Made by a program: the position numbers and the translations under genes
Notes under the pieces: model-generated
The model's input: only the letters and a program-made list of their open reading frames with translations
Databases searched by the model: none
Told to the model about the DNA's origin: nothing
In this document: positions 24,191 through 34,606 of the stretch, piece by piece
How the letters are laid out: each line of letters begins with the position of its first letter
How positions within the stretch are numbered: position 1 is the stretch's first letter
Virus record (IMG/VR): IMGVR_UViG_3300020198_000002
Span: 1-64,000 of that record
Reading direction: 5' to 3' (one strand)
Source: a virus
Length of the DNA: 64,000 nucleotides

Positions 24191-24210
24191 TAAAAAAAAC
24201 TAGCTTTAAA

Positions 24211-25806
24211 ATGCCTGCTATTATATCAGATCAATTTAGAATATTAAACGCTGAAACTTTCGTAAGAAGTTTTGTTGGTATTGGGTCTACAGTAAACAAA
24301 TATTATTCTTTCATTGGCTTGCCTGGATCTACAAATCCAAAAGCTGGTGGAACTCCCGATTGGAATTCCAATACACCTGCACCCCTAGACGGATTTAAAG
24401 AAGAATATGAGGTGAAGGAATCTGTTATTGCAATGAAAAAAATAACGGATAGGGACGTTAGACGACTTGTTCGAAAAGTCCAATGGACTGCTGGACAAAC
24501 ATATGAAATGTACAGGCATGATTACAATATTTACAATTTGACTCCTCTTACAAATCAAGCTAGTTTATATGAAGCATATTTTTATGTTATAAATGAAGAC
24601 CTTAGAGTTTATATTTGTCTCCAAAATGGATCAGATCCAGAAAATCCAAAAGGTAGGCCATCATATGACCAACCCACATTTATTGACCTTGAACCAAGAG
24701 CAGCTGGTACAAGTGGCGATGGTTACATTTGGAAATATCTTTATACGATTAAACCATCGGAAGTAGTTAAGTTCGATTCCATCGAATATATACCAGTTCC
24801 AGAAAATTGGGGGTATGAGGGGGAATCTATAGCCACAAGAGGCAATGCAATAGATGGTAGAATTGAAGTAGTAGTTATTAATAATAGAGGCAGTAGTTAT
24901 CAACCAATTTCTACATCTTTTGCAAATGTTCCTATTTTGGGAGATGGTACTGGAGGAAAAGCAACTATAACCATTGACTCGTTTGGAAAAATTTCCGAAG
25001 TTTTTGTTACTGATGGCGGCATTGGATATTCTCATGGCAGTATTCAATTTTTTCCTGGAGCCCCAGGAACTGAACAAGGGGGTCCATTAGAAAACCTAAC
25101 AAACACAGGCATCGGTACAACTGCTAGAGCTATATTTGATGTTATTATTCCACCCAAAGGTGGACATGGTGCTGATATTTACAGAGAACTTGGTTCATAT
25201 CGAGTATTACTCTATTCTAGATTCGAAACCTTGGACACAAATCCAGATGTCATTGAAGGTAATGATTTTGCTAGAATCGGAGTCATAAAAAATCCCACTG
25301 TTTTTGGTAGTACATATGAATTACTTGATTCTTCTGTTGTTAGTGGATTGAAGGCATTGAAACTGGTTGGATTAGCAACAGAGACTACTTACGCTGTGGA
25401 TGCAGTTATTAAACAAACTGTTGGGGTTGGATCTACCGCGATTGGTATTGTAGCTTCTTGGGACAAAAAAACCAATGTCCTCAAATACTATCAACCCATG
25501 GGACTTGCATCAAGTGAGAGTGGTTATAAAATTATCCCATTTACATCAACACCAGAGACTGGTTATGGATTAACAGTTAGTTGTTCTTCCATCATTGGCC
25601 CAGTATTGCAAATTAATAACAATTTCAACGGGGTCACTACGTCAATAAATAACACAACATACCAGTTGGGAATGAACTTTGTTGCTGGAATAGCTTCCGC
25701 TGAATACAACACTAAATCTGGAGAAATAATCTACATAGATAATAGGATTGCAATTCCAAGATCCTCAAGCCAAAAAGAAGATATTAAGATTGTACTGGAG
25801 TTCTAA
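24211..25806 (+). CDS. 8: Baseplate wedge protein gp8
   Basis: 531 aa (T4: 334). The N-terminus (FRILNAETFVRSFV, then NKYYSFIGLP) and the conserved core VQWTAGQTYEMYRHDY, FYVINEDLRVYICLQNG, and GDGYIWKYLYTIKPSEVVKF match the gp8 family. The C-terminal extension holds the dispersed GxGY module (VVINNRGSSYQPI, then FVTDGGIGYSHGSI, about residues 225-280), which T4 gp8 lacks. In T4, gp8 dimers bind gp7 and gp10 in the wedge. The stop is 6 nt before the next gene, so both are probably on one transcript from the late promoter at 24183. Confidence 0.88.
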   Translation: MPAIISDQFRILNAETFVRSFVGIGSTVNKYYSFIGLPGSTNPKAGGTPDWNSNTPAPLDGFKEEYEVKESVIAMKKITDRDVRRLVRKVQWTAGQTYEMYRHDYNIYNLTPLTNQASLYEAYFYVINEDLRVYICLQNGSDPENPKGRPSYDQPTFIDLEPRAAGTSGDGYIWKYLYTIKPSEVVKFDSIEYIPVPENWGYEGESIATRGNAIDGRIEVVVINNRGSSYQPISTSFANVPILGDGTGGKATITIDSFGKISEVFVTDGGIGYSHGSIQFFPGAPGTEQGGPLENLTNTGIGTTARAIFDVIIPPKGGHGADIYRELGSYRVLLYSRFETLDTNPDVIEGNDFARIGVIKNPTVFGSTYELLDSSVVSGLKALKLVGLATETTYAVDAVIKQTVGVGSTAIGIVASWDKKTNVLKYYQPMGLASSESGYKIIPFTSTPETGYGLTVSCSSIIGPVLQINNNFNGVTTSINNTTYQLGMNFVAGIASAEYNTKSGEIIYIDNRIAIPRSSSQKEDIKIVLEF

Positions 25807-25812
25807 ACTAAA

Positions 25813-28800
25813 ATGCCGCAAAATACTAATCTAAATGCATCTCCATATTTTGATGATTTTAAGGAAGATAAAAATTATCAAAGAGTTCTTTTTAAACCAG
25901 GATTCCCAATCCAAGCAAGAGAATTAACAACTTTACAGTCTATACTTCAAAATCAAATAGAAAAATTTGGGAAACATTTTTTCAAAGAAGGATCTGTAGT
26001 AGTTCCTGGACAACTTGCTTATGATTCTGACTATACTTGTGTTCTAATTGATGAAACCCATCTTGGGATACCAGTATCAATTTATCTCGATGCATTGATA
26101 GGAAAAACTATCAAAGGAGAAACAAGTGGTGTAACGGCAAAAGTAGAAAATTATATTACAAATTCGGAATCCGAATTAAAGAGTTATACATTGTATGTAA
26201 AATATCAAAGTTCTAGTGATACAGATTTTGCTAGACAAAAGTTTGTAGATGGGGAAAATCTAATAACTTTAGATGAAATTGAATATTCAATATCCAACAT
26301 TAGATCGGGATCTACATTTGCAACTACTCTAATTGCAAATTCAACAAGAACTGGTTCTGCTGCTAAAATTGCAGATGGAGTATATTTTATTAGAGGGTTT
26401 TTTGTAAATGTTCAAGCGCAGACTGTAATCCTCGATCAATATTCAAATAAACCAAGTTATAGAGTTGGACTTGTAGTTTCGGAAGAAATTACCACGGCTT
26501 CTTCAGAGTACAACGACTTGTTCGATAATGCAAAGGGATTTTCTAACTTTGCTGCGCCTGGAGCCGATAGATTTAAACTCTCTACGCAATTAGTAAAAAA
26601 ATCTTTGAATGATTTTAATGATGAAGATTTTATTGAATTGATTAGAGTTGAGAACGGGATACTTTCAAAATTCGTAAAAACAAGTAATTATAATTTAATT
26701 AGAGATGAACTGGCTAGAAGAACATACGATGAATCTGGAGATTATTACGTAAAACCTTTCACAATTAGTGTGAAAGAATCACTAAATGATAGACAAGGAA
26801 ATCATGGAGTTTATTTTGAGAATCAGAAAACTTTAAGTGGAAATACTCCATCTGATGATTTACTAACATTATCAATAAGCCCTGGGAAAGCATATGTAAG
26901 GGGCTATGAAATTGAAACTATTAATACTTCAAATGTAGATATACCGAAAACTAGAGAACCAGAAAATCAAGAAAATGAATCAATTCAATTTAGCCTAGGA
27001 AGACAAATTGAATTAAATAACGTTTATGGATCAGCTCCTGTTGGATTTGGAACTACTTCCCATGTAAGATTATTTGATAAAAGAACAGAAACTCCTGGCA
27101 CTCCATCTGGAATTCAAGTTGGAATTGCTAGATTATATGATTTAAAATTAAAAAACTCAGAATATCTTAATGCCACAACAAAATTTGAAGCGTCACTGTA
27201 TGATATTCAAACATTTACGTATCTGGAAATAAACACCCATATGCTCCTTCCCACTCCAGCTTTTGTTGAGGGTAGGAGTAGTAATGCATCTGGATTTTTA
27301 TATCAAACTGTGAATGATGTTCGTCAGATGATTCTTTACCAGTCTTCTGGAACTTTTCAAGTCGGTGAAGAAATTTTAGTTAATGGTGAAGATATTTCTA
27401 GAACAATTACTAGAGTATCTGATTATAGAATCTCTGATGTCCATCAAATATGTGGTATTGATGGAGTAAACTTTACTGGTGATCCAGTTTTAAATTCTTT
27501 AAAATTATTAGCACCAGCTGGCAGTCAATTCACAATCTCTGCATCTAGTGGTGGAGTGTCTACGGTAACTTCTCCAAATACATCTTTTTCGGTTGGAATA
27601 CAAACTGGAGATATTATTTCTTATAGTATACCTGGATCTTCTGTGCCTACTTTTAACAGGGTAAAAGAAGTAAATACGACCGCAAGATCATTGATTATTG
27701 AACCAACAACTTCAGTTACTGGAGTTTGTACAGGCGGACTTCCTGCAGCTGCTGGATTAACTGTAAATGACTTTGTAGTTGCCTCCACACAGGTAAACAA
27801 TGTAGGGGATGCATATTTATTCAGTGATTTGACTCGTAGAAATGTATCTAATACGAATTTATCATCATCTCAAATTGTAATTAGAAAATCATATGCTGTA
27901 ACCATATCATCTGGTGCTTTTAGTCAAGTTTTAGAAACCGATCCAAACCTAACTTTGGAACCTTTTGATGAAGAAGACTATACTGTATCATTTAATTCAA
28001 ACGGAGCGGTGGAATCGTTAAACAACCAGAAAGTATCTGTGAGTGGAAGAACAATTTCTTTACAGAATATAAGCCAAAATGGAGCTGCTACTCTCACAGT
28101 TACTTGGAGGAAAATTAATTTACGTCCTAAGAAAAAAGTATATCAAAGATGTAGTATTAGTGTTATAAACAAATCGAGTAAAAATGCTTCAGGAGTTTCT
28201 ACGAGTTCATTGAATGATGGACTTACTTTCTCTAATGAATATGGAACAAGAGTTCAAGATAAAAGGATTTCCCTTGGAATTTCTGATGTTGTTTCGGTTA
28301 TTGGCGTTTTTGAAGCATCAGGACCAAACGATCCACAACTACCAAAATTAGTTTTAGCAAATTTAAATTCTAATATTTTAAATTCCATTCGTGGAGAAAC
28401 TATTATCGGTCAAAATTCAGGGGCGGCCGCCTCTTTTGTTCTAACGAATGGTACTAATGAAATCGATTTTGTATATTTAAATGAAAATATATTTGAAATT
28501 AATGAGGTAGTTTCATTCCAGGAGTCAAAAATAACTGCAACAGTTTCATCATTCATACCTGGAGATAGAGATATTAAGAATAATTATGAGTTTGACCCAG
28601 GACAAACTAGAGAAATTGTAGATTGTTCTGCTATCGTTAGAAAGTCAACGGCATCCGCTGCTACTAGAAGATTGTCAATTGTTTATAATAATTATTATAT
28701 TGATCCTGCGGATCCTGGTGATTTTGTAGTTGTGAACTCTTACGATAAGGATCGTTATACGTATGATATGCCCAGAATCTCTGGACTTTCGGCTTCGGAT

Positions 28801-31800
28801 ATTATTGATGTAAGACCAAGAGTTTCTTCGCATACAAGTGGTTCTGGAACTTCTCCATTTGAGTTTAAATCTAGAGTTTTCAATCCATTTACATCGTCAT
28901 CATCTCATATTTTTGCAAAAGATAAAGCAACTACGATTTCATATGATTATTATGTGGGAAGAATTGATAAACTTTTCTTAACAAAAGAAGGAATATTTAA
29001 TGTTTCGAGAGGGCTTCCATCTCTCAGTCCAAAAGTGCCCACTTCTATTGAAAATGCTTTAGAAATTGCCACTATTGTTTTACCTCCTTACGTTTATAAT
29101 CCAGATGAAGTTTCTATATCTCTTAATAGTCATAAGAGATATAGAATGAAAGATATCTCTGTGATTGAAAAAAGGTTAAAGAATGTAGAATATTACACTG
29201 CACTATCTCTCTTGGAGAGTGAGACTGCTAATATGTCTTTGAGAGATTCCCAGACAAATCTGAATAGATTTAAAGCTGGATTTTTTGTCGATAACTTCAA
29301 ATCGGTTCTTGGTGGAGATATTACTAATGTACTATACAAAGCAAGTGTAGATACAGTTGAAGGTAGACTTAGACCATCTCACTATACGACTTCTGTTGAT
29401 CTTCTTCTTGGTTCTGAAGTGGTAATTGGTGCTGCAGTCACATCAAATCCATCCGCAGATTATCGATTTGTCAATGATCTTGGCGATACAAATGTCAAAC
29501 GTGTGGGTGATGTTGTGTGTCTGAATTATACTGATGTCGTTTTTGTTCAAAATAAATTTGCAACAAGGAGTGAAAATGTAAATCCATTTGCTGTCGTTAA
29601 CTGGATTGGTCAAATTGAATTGAATCCATCTACCGATACTTGGATTGAAACTAGAAGAAGTGCAAGAACATATGATATTGAAGGAAGTTATTCCGCATCC
29701 ATTGGCATTACTGGTGCTGACTCGAATACAGGAATATCTCCAATTGATTGGGGTGGATGGGAAACTACCTGGACAGGACAATCGATTTCAAACGGACCAA
29801 CTATATTCAGCAATACAACATCGACACAAACAGGGTCTCAAGAACAACAAGGTGGATTCCAAAATGGCCGTGGTATTCCTATCACTACAACAACTACACA
29901 TCAAGATAGAACAGTTTCTTTTAGAAATCAAACTGTAAATACAACTACTAATCAAACGAGACAGGGAATTCAATTTAGAGTTGGAGAAAGATTTGACTCT
30001 ACAAGTCTTGGAGATAAAGTTGTTTCTCTTGATGTTGTCTCTACTATGAGATCTAGAAATATTGAATTTATTTGCAAGAGATTGAAACCAAATACAAGAC
30101 TGTATGGATTCTTCGACAACATTGACATGAACAAGTATGTTGTTCCAAAGTTGATCGAAGTTACAATGGTAAGTGGAACTTTTGGTTCTAATGAAATTGT
30201 TTCTGGTTCATTTGGGTCAGCTGCAATCAGATTTAGACTTGCACAACAAAATCATAAGTATGGTCCATACAACGCTCCAACTGAAACATATAAGGTAAAT
30301 CCATATTCCCCAGAATCTGTTCTGTCAAGTATCTATTCATCAACCTCTACGGTATTAAACGTAGATACTGCATCTTTAGAACTGCAATCTGCGTCTGGAT
30401 ATTACGGTTATGTTACTACTGGTATGAGATTAGTTGGACAATCTAGCGGTGCGATTGCAACAGTAAAAGATATACGTTTAATCACTGACCAAGCAGGCGT
30501 TGTAATTGGATCTTTATTCATCCCAGATCCAACAACTCCAGCTGCACCCAGATTCGATACTGGCACAAAAACATTTACACTAACGACAAGTTCTACCAAC
30601 GAAACTATTTCTGGATTTACTGATAGTTCGGCTGAGGCAAACTTTACTTCATCTGGAACTCTTCAAAATGTCGAAGCAAGCACTCTTAGAATGAGAAATG
30701 CGGATGTTCAAAGAATTCCAAGATCAGATTCTAGAACAATTCAGTCTTCTGAGACGAGAGTTGTAGCAGACACTACTTTTGCAAATAGAACTACCCAACA
30801 AACAAGATGGGTTGATCCTCTTGCACAATCATTTGAAGTTCCAGATGTCAATGGAGTATATTTAACTAAATGCGAAGTCTTCTTTAGAACAAAGGATACA
30901 AAGAGTCTTCCAATTACACTGCAAGTAAGAACTCTGCAAACAGGTCTACCCACTCAAACAATCTTACCTTTTGGTGAAGTTGTTTTGGATCCAGATCAAG
31001 TGGCACTTTCTGGAGATGGTACGGTTCCAACTACGTTTACGTTCCCATCTCCAGTTTACTGTGAAGGTGGTGGGGAGTTCGCTATTGTTTTACTTTCGGC
31101 ATCTAATGAGTATACCGTATTCATTTCTCGAATGGGAGAAGAAGACGTTACTACTATTAATAAACCAGACTCTGAGAAAATTATTGTTTCTCAACAACCA
31201 TTGTTGGGATCACTATTTAAGTCTCAGAATGGTGCTACTTGGGATCCAAGTCAGTTAGAAGATCTTAAGTTTAATTTGTATCGAGCTAACTTTACAAGTA
31301 AAATTGGAAATGTAAGATTCTATAATCCAGACCTTGATATTGGTAATAGACAAATTGCTTCTTTGAGAGAAAATCCAGCTGACATGATTTCTAGAAGTGT
31401 AATTGTTGGTCTGGGAGTAAGTTTGAGTGCATCTCAGGTTTCCAATTTAACCGCTGGTATAACTGTCATACAACAAAATAATCCAAACTTTAAGGCAAAA
31501 TTAAGTAAAATTTTAGGATCTATCGGGATTGGTAGTGTTCTAAGTTTGAGTTCTATTGGTGCTGGATTTACTGCTGGTGCTGTTACTTACACAAATGTTC
31601 CTTTAGTTTCAAAAACTGGAAGGGGATTTGGGGCAAAAGTGAATATATCTGTAAATTCTGGAGTTGCAGTCGCAGCAACAGTTTCTGTTGGTGGAACTGG
31701 ATATTCTGCTGGAGATATTTTAACCGTAAATTCTGTTGATACTGGTGGATTTGGTAAAAATCTTATATTAACAATTCCAAACAACATTGGTATTATTAGT

Positions 31801-33318
31801 GCATATAATACTTTAATTCTAGATAATTTACAAGGCACTCCGACTGTTGATGGTGGTTCTGCTATTGTATATGTAAGTGCGGCCGGAACAACTATTCTAA
31901 GTGGTGCAACAGTTCAATCATCAAATACAATCAATGACGGACTTCATATTAGAGTAAAACATAACAGCCATGGGATGTATTCTCCTTTTGAGAGGGTTAT
32001 CCTCAGTGGATTCCAATCTGATTCCAAATCGGAAAAACTAACGGCTTCTTATGATTCATCAAGCACCGATTCTATTTCAGTATCTTCTGTTGGAATATTC
32101 ACTTCTTTTGAAAACTATGAGGTTAGTGTTTCAAACCCAGGATATGCTTTGATTGGAAATGAAATAATCAGATATGTTGGGGTGTCAAGTTCTTTAGGAA
32201 CATTAACTGGAATTACTAGAGCAATTGACAATACTAGAGCAAGTGATCATTTGAACAATGCATTAATTTCTAGATATGAATTGAATGGCATTTCATTGAG
32301 AAGAATAAATGCAGAACATAGTTTCGCTGATGTAGATTCAAGTACATATCCTGTTGATATTGATCACTATTGGGTTAAAGTTGGTGTTTCTAGTAGAGGC
32401 GTCGATAGATCAATTGGAAATTCAAGTGGACTTCCAGAACTATTTTTCAATAAAACAATGTCTGGCGGTTCTTATGATGTTAATTATGTTATTGTTGGAG
32501 TTCCATTTGGACCTAGAGCAACGCAAAATATTCCATTCAATGCACTAACACCAAATGTATCAATTCTTAATCCAGAAGGAACATCTGTTTCTGCACGGGT
32601 GCGAACGTTCACTGGAAATAGTGTTGATGGAGAAACCACTGCATTTGTTGATCAAGGATTCGAACCAATTTCTCTTACTGGTATAAACTACTTCACTTCA
32701 CCAAGAATTATTGCTTCAAAGATTAATGAACTTTCCAAGTTAACAGACTTCCCAGGAAGAAAGTCATTCACAATGGAATTTACTTTGTCAACTCAGGATG
32801 GAAAAGTAAGTCCAATGATTGACTTGGATAGGGTAAATATAATTACAACTATGAATAGGATTAATAGTAAGGTTCTTAACTATGCAACCGATTTTAGAGT
32901 TAATTCTTTAGATGCAGATCCAAGTGCCGCAATATATCTTTCCAAACCAGTTAGATTGGAAAAGCCTGCAGACGGACTAAAAGTGCTTTTTGATGCATAT
33001 AGACATTCTAGTAATGACATTAGAGTAATGTATAGAATACTAAGACCAGATTCACCAGCAGAATATCAACTGTTTGAATTATTCCCTGGTTTTGATAATA
33101 TAGACGGTGATGGAGTCCCTCTTGATATTGCAAAAAATAGTGGATTGCCCGATAAAAGAGTATTGGCTTCAAACGGATTGGAGGATTATAGAGAATATGA
33201 ATATAATGCTGTTAATTTGCCTCCATTCAATGGATTCCAAATTAAGATTATTATGACTGGAAATAATTTTGCTTATGTTCCAAAAATTAGAGATTTACGA
33301 GCAATTGCATCCATTTGA
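25813..33318 (+). CDS. DUF4815-type virion protein, 2501 aa
   Basis: The N-terminal region (FDDFKEDKNYQRVLFKPGFP, then IQARELTTLQSILQNQIEKFG) and the later VDPLAQSFEVPDVNGVYLTKC and FVQNKFATRSENVNPF are typical of the large DUF4815 proteins of T4-like cyanophages, often called baseplate or tail-fibre proteins. A conserved block MRSRNIEFICKRLKPNTRLYGFF lies near residue 1411. GxGY modules occur near residue 1960 and an IGNEIIRYVGV module near residue 2115. It sits where T4 has gp9/gp10, so it may supply the tail-pin or long-fibre attachment; that is inference. A 14-bp hairpin lies inside at 29112-29146. Confidence 0.77.
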   Translation: MPQNTNLNASPYFDDFKEDKNYQRVLFKPGFPIQARELTTLQSILQNQIEKFGKHFFKEGSVVVPGQLAYDSDYTCVLIDETHLGIPVSIYLDALIGKTIKGETSGVTAKVENYITNSESELKSYTLYVKYQSSSDTDFARQKFVDGENLITLDEIEYSISNIRSGSTFATTLIANSTRTGSAAKIADGVYFIRGFFVNVQAQTVILDQYSNKPSYRVGLVVSEEITTASSEYNDLFDNAKGFSNFAAPGADRFKLSTQLVKKSLNDFNDEDFIELIRVENGILSKFVKTSNYNLIRDELARRTYDESGDYYVKPFTISVKESLNDRQGNHGVYFENQKTLSGNTPSDDLLTLSISPGKAYVRGYEIETINTSNVDIPKTREPENQENESIQFSLGRQIELNNVYGSAPVGFGTTSHVRLFDKRTETPGTPSGIQVGIARLYDLKLKNSEYLNATTKFEASLYDIQTFTYLEINTHMLLPTPAFVEGRSSNASGFLYQTVNDVRQMILYQSSGTFQVGEEILVNGEDISRTITRVSDYRISDVHQICGIDGVNFTGDPVLNSLKLLAPAGSQFTISASSGGVSTVTSPNTSFSVGIQTGDIISYSIPGSSVPTFNRVKEVNTTARSLIIEPTTSVTGVCTGGLPAAAGLTVNDFVVASTQVNNVGDAYLFSDLTRRNVSNTNLSSSQIVIRKSYAVTISSGAFSQVLETDPNLTLEPFDEEDYTVSFNSNGAVESLNNQKVSVSGRTISLQNISQNGAATLTVTWRKINLRPKKKVYQRCSISVINKSSKNASGVSTSSLNDGLTFSNEYGTRVQDKRISLGISDVVSVIGVFEASGPNDPQLPKLVLANLNSNILNSIRGETIIGQNSGAAASFVLTNGTNEIDFVYLNENIFEINEVVSFQESKITATVSSFIPGDRDIKNNYEFDPGQTREIVDCSAIVRKSTASAATRRLSIVYNNYYIDPADPGDFVVVNSYDKDRYTYDMPRISGLSASDIIDVRPRVSSHTSGSGTSPFEFKSRVFNPFTSSSSHIFAKDKATTISYDYYVGRIDKLFLTKEGIFNVSRGLPSLSPKVPTSIENALEIATIVLPPYVYNPDEVSISLNSHKRYRMKDISVIEKRLKNVEYYTALSLLESETANMSLRDSQTNLNRFKAGFFVDNFKSVLGGDITNVLYKASVDTVEGRLRPSHYTTSVDLLLGSEVVIGAAVTSNPSADYRFVNDLGDTNVKRVGDVVCLNYTDVVFVQNKFATRSENVNPFAVVNWIGQIELNPSTDTWIETRRSARTYDIEGSYSASIGITGADSNTGISPIDWGGWETTWTGQSISNGPTIFSNTTSTQTGSQEQQGGFQNGRGIPITTTTTHQDRTVSFRNQTVNTTTNQTRQGIQFRVGERFDSTSLGDKVVSLDVVSTMRSRNIEFICKRLKPNTRLYGFFDNIDMNKYVVPKLIEVTMVSGTFGSNEIVSGSFGSAAIRFRLAQQNHKYGPYNAPTETYKVNPYSPESVLSSIYSSTSTVLNVDTASLELQSASGYYGYVTTGMRLVGQSSGAIATVKDIRLITDQAGVVIGSLFIPDPTTPAAPRFDTGTKTFTLTTSSTNETISGFTDSSAEANFTSSGTLQNVEASTLRMRNADVQRIPRSDSRTIQSSETRVVADTTFANRTTQQTRWVDPLAQSFEVPDVNGVYLTKCEVFFRTKDTKSLPITLQVRTLQTGLPTQTILPFGEVVLDPDQVALSGDGTVPTTFTFPSPVYCEGGGEFAIVLLSASNEYTVFISRMGEEDVTTINKPDSEKIIVSQQPLLGSLFKSQNGATWDPSQLEDLKFNLYRANFTSKIGNVRFYNPDLDIGNRQIASLRENPADMISRSVIVGLGVSLSASQVSNLTAGITVIQQNNPNFKAKLSKILGSIGIGSVLSLSSIGAGFTAGAVTYTNVPLVSKTGRGFGAKVNISVNSGVAVAATVSVGGTGYSAGDILTVNSVDTGGFGKNLILTIPNNIGIISAYNTLILDNLQGTPTVDGGSAIVYVSAAGTTILSGATVQSSNTINDGLHIRVKHNSHGMYSPFERVILSGFQSDSKSEKLTASYDSSSTDSISVSSVGIFTSFENYEVSVSNPGYALIGNEIIRYVGVSSSLGTLTGITRAIDNTRASDHLNNALISRYELNGISLRRINAEHSFADVDSSTYPVDIDHYWVKVGVSSRGVDRSIGNSSGLPELFFNKTMSGGSYDVNYVIVGVPFGPRATQNIPFNALTPNVSILNPEGTSVSARVRTFTGNSVDGETTAFVDQGFEPISLTGINYFTSPRIIASKINELSKLTDFPGRKSFTMEFTLSTQDGKVSPMIDLDRVNIITTMNRINSKVLNYATDFRVNSLDADPSAAIYLSKPVRLEKPADGLKVLFDAYRHSSNDIRVMYRILRPDSPAEYQLFELFPGFDNIDGDGVPLDIAKNSGLPDKRVLASNGLEDYREYEYNAVNLPPFNGFQIKIIMTGNNFAYVPKIRDLRAIASI
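29112..29146 (+). repeat. Perfect 14-bp inverted repeat inside the DUF4815 gene
   Basis: TTCTATATCTCTTA (29112-29125) and TAAGAGATATAGAA (29133-29146) are exact reverse complements with a 7-nt loop. The coding product here (VSISLNSHKRYRMKDISVIE) is in the conserved part of the protein. Confidence 0.65.
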
Positions 33319-33319
33319 T

Positions 33320-33526
33320 ATGAAGATAAAGGTAGAAAATAGCACATCTCTTTATAGAGACAGTCATAGTAATGCAATTATAAATTGTTCTGATTTGGAA
33401 TATGATAATTATATAAAAATTAAAAACAAAAAACTTAACGAAATTAATGAGATGCAACAATTAAAAAATGATGTTGATGAGTTGAAAGATATGATGAAAC
33501 TAATTTTAGAAAAATTAAATAAATAG
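33320..33526 (+). CDS. Small coiled-coil protein, 68 aa
   Basis: ATG 33320 is one base after the previous stop (TGATATG); the frame is open 51 nt further up but inside the DUF4815 gene. The C-terminal half (NEINEMQQLKNDVDEL, then KDMMKLILEKL) has heptad leucines/methionines of a short coiled coil. It may oligomerise or act as a small assembly factor for the preceding giant protein. AAATAAATAG at its end may be a weak late promoter for the next gene. Confidence 0.6.
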   Translation: MKIKVENSTSLYRDSHSNAIINCSDLEYDNYIKIKNKKLNEINEMQQLKNDVDELKDMMKLILEKLNK

Positions 33527-33547
33527 TTAAACACTTCCCTGTGACAA

Positions 33548-33880
33548 ATGGCAGCAAGAGTTATAAATTTAGTTTTGGATCAGGGTGTAGATTTTCAAGC
33601 AAGTTTTACGCTTAAAAATCAAAATAACACTCCATTAAATCTTACTGGATATACAGCAGTATCAAAAATTAGAAAACATCCAGCCGCAACTAAGTCATAT
33701 CCATTTACAGTGACATTCCCAGATAGACTAAATGGAGTGGTACAAGTTTCTATGGGATTTACATCGACTGGATTAATTGAAGGAGGTAGATATGTCTATG
33801 ACATAATTCTCACATCGCCGAATGCATATAAAACTAAACCAATACAGGGAAATATTCTAGTTATTCCTGGAGTTTCATAA
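33548..33880 (+). CDS. Virion structural protein, 110 aa (BppU-N-like)
   Basis: ATG 33548. VLDQGVDFQASFTLKNQNNTPLNLTGYTAVSKIRKHPA and GGRYVYDIILTSPN match the pattern of the beta-sandwich N-terminal domain of phage baseplate upper proteins (BppU_N type): a membrane-free Ig-like fold at about residues 8-105. Such domains anchor fibres to the baseplate. The match is by eye, so the family name is tentative. Its stop shares one base with the next start (TAATG). Confidence 0.6.
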   Translation: MAARVINLVLDQGVDFQASFTLKNQNNTPLNLTGYTAVSKIRKHPAATKSYPFTVTFPDRLNGVVQVSMGFTSTGLIEGGRYVYDIILTSPNAYKTKPIQGNILVIPGVS

Positions 33881-34560
33881 TGACAAATTCCTACTTTGTA
33901 ACAGTAAATCAACCCGATCCATATAATATTGGGGTAAACTATGAAATTCCAACAAAGTCTGTACAATATGGAAATGTAATTCTGGATAGTATAAATTCTC
34001 TTTTTAATGGAACTTCTTTGAATTTTCCACTGGCTGCTACGGGAACATCATATCTTCCAGTAAACGATCAACAATTAATAGTATCGAAAAATAATTTAAT
34101 ACTAGAACCAGTTGAAGATTTTACTATTTCTGGTTCCAATATAATCTTTACAACTCCTCCAACTTTGGGAGATGATGTTTTTATCATAGCTCTTGCTACT
34201 ACTGCAGATTTGACCAGGACTATTAATTACGTCATTGATAGTGGCAGTTCACCAATGTTGCCAGGAAAAAAAGGAAAAGTTACATTAGATGTAAGTGGTA
34301 TTATTGATTCTGTAAAAATATTTTCAGATCAAACTGGAGGAGTTGTTTTTGAGATTTCAAAATCAAATTATACCAACTATCCTACTTTTACAAGTATCAC
34401 TGCAGGACAACGAGTCCAATTGATAAACAATAATAAGTATTTTGATGATATTCTAAATAATTGGGATAAAACAATTGTTGCGGGTGATATTTTAGATTTC
34501 GAAGTCATTAGCGTTTCCAATATCCGAAGATTTCTAATCTCTTTAAAATTAAAATTATAA
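33880..34560 (+). CDS. Virion structural protein, 226 aa
   Basis: The N-terminus (YFVTVNQPDPYNIGVNYE) leads into an SLFNGTSLNFPLAATGTSY segment and a beta-hairpin (NNLILEPVEDFTISGSNIIF) with TPPTLGDDVFIIAL. This is the form of the repeated 'surface-of-fibre' domains found in cyanophage tail proteins, where strands alternate with GDD turns. The C-terminal half is another beta domain. It is cotranscribed with, and overlaps by 1 nt, the BppU-like gene. The function is presumed to be a tail or fibre component. Confidence 0.6.
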   Translation: MTNSYFVTVNQPDPYNIGVNYEIPTKSVQYGNVILDSINSLFNGTSLNFPLAATGTSYLPVNDQQLIVSKNNLILEPVEDFTISGSNIIFTTPPTLGDDVFIIALATTADLTRTINYVIDSGSSPMLPGKKGKVTLDVSGIIDSVKIFSDQTGGVVFEISKSNYTNYPTFTSITAGQRVQLINNNKYFDDILNNWDKTIVAGDILDFEVISVSNIRRFLISLKLKL

Positions 34561-34563
34561 ATA
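34556..34563 (+). promoter_or_regulatory. T4-type late promoter TATAAATA
   Basis: Exact octamer overlapping the stop at 34558-34560. A short CCCCTAAGAGGAGTT sequence with a strong AGGAG site follows before ATG 34607. Confidence 0.65.
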
Positions 34564-34606
34564 ATCATAGTTCTTAAAAGTCTAACCCCTAAGAGGAGTT
34601 GTTTCG

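Noticed and set aside
28424-28431. NotI site GCGGCCGC in AT-rich DNA
   Set aside because: It codes for Gly-Ala-Ala-Ala in frame within the DUF4815 protein, with no sign of a joint.
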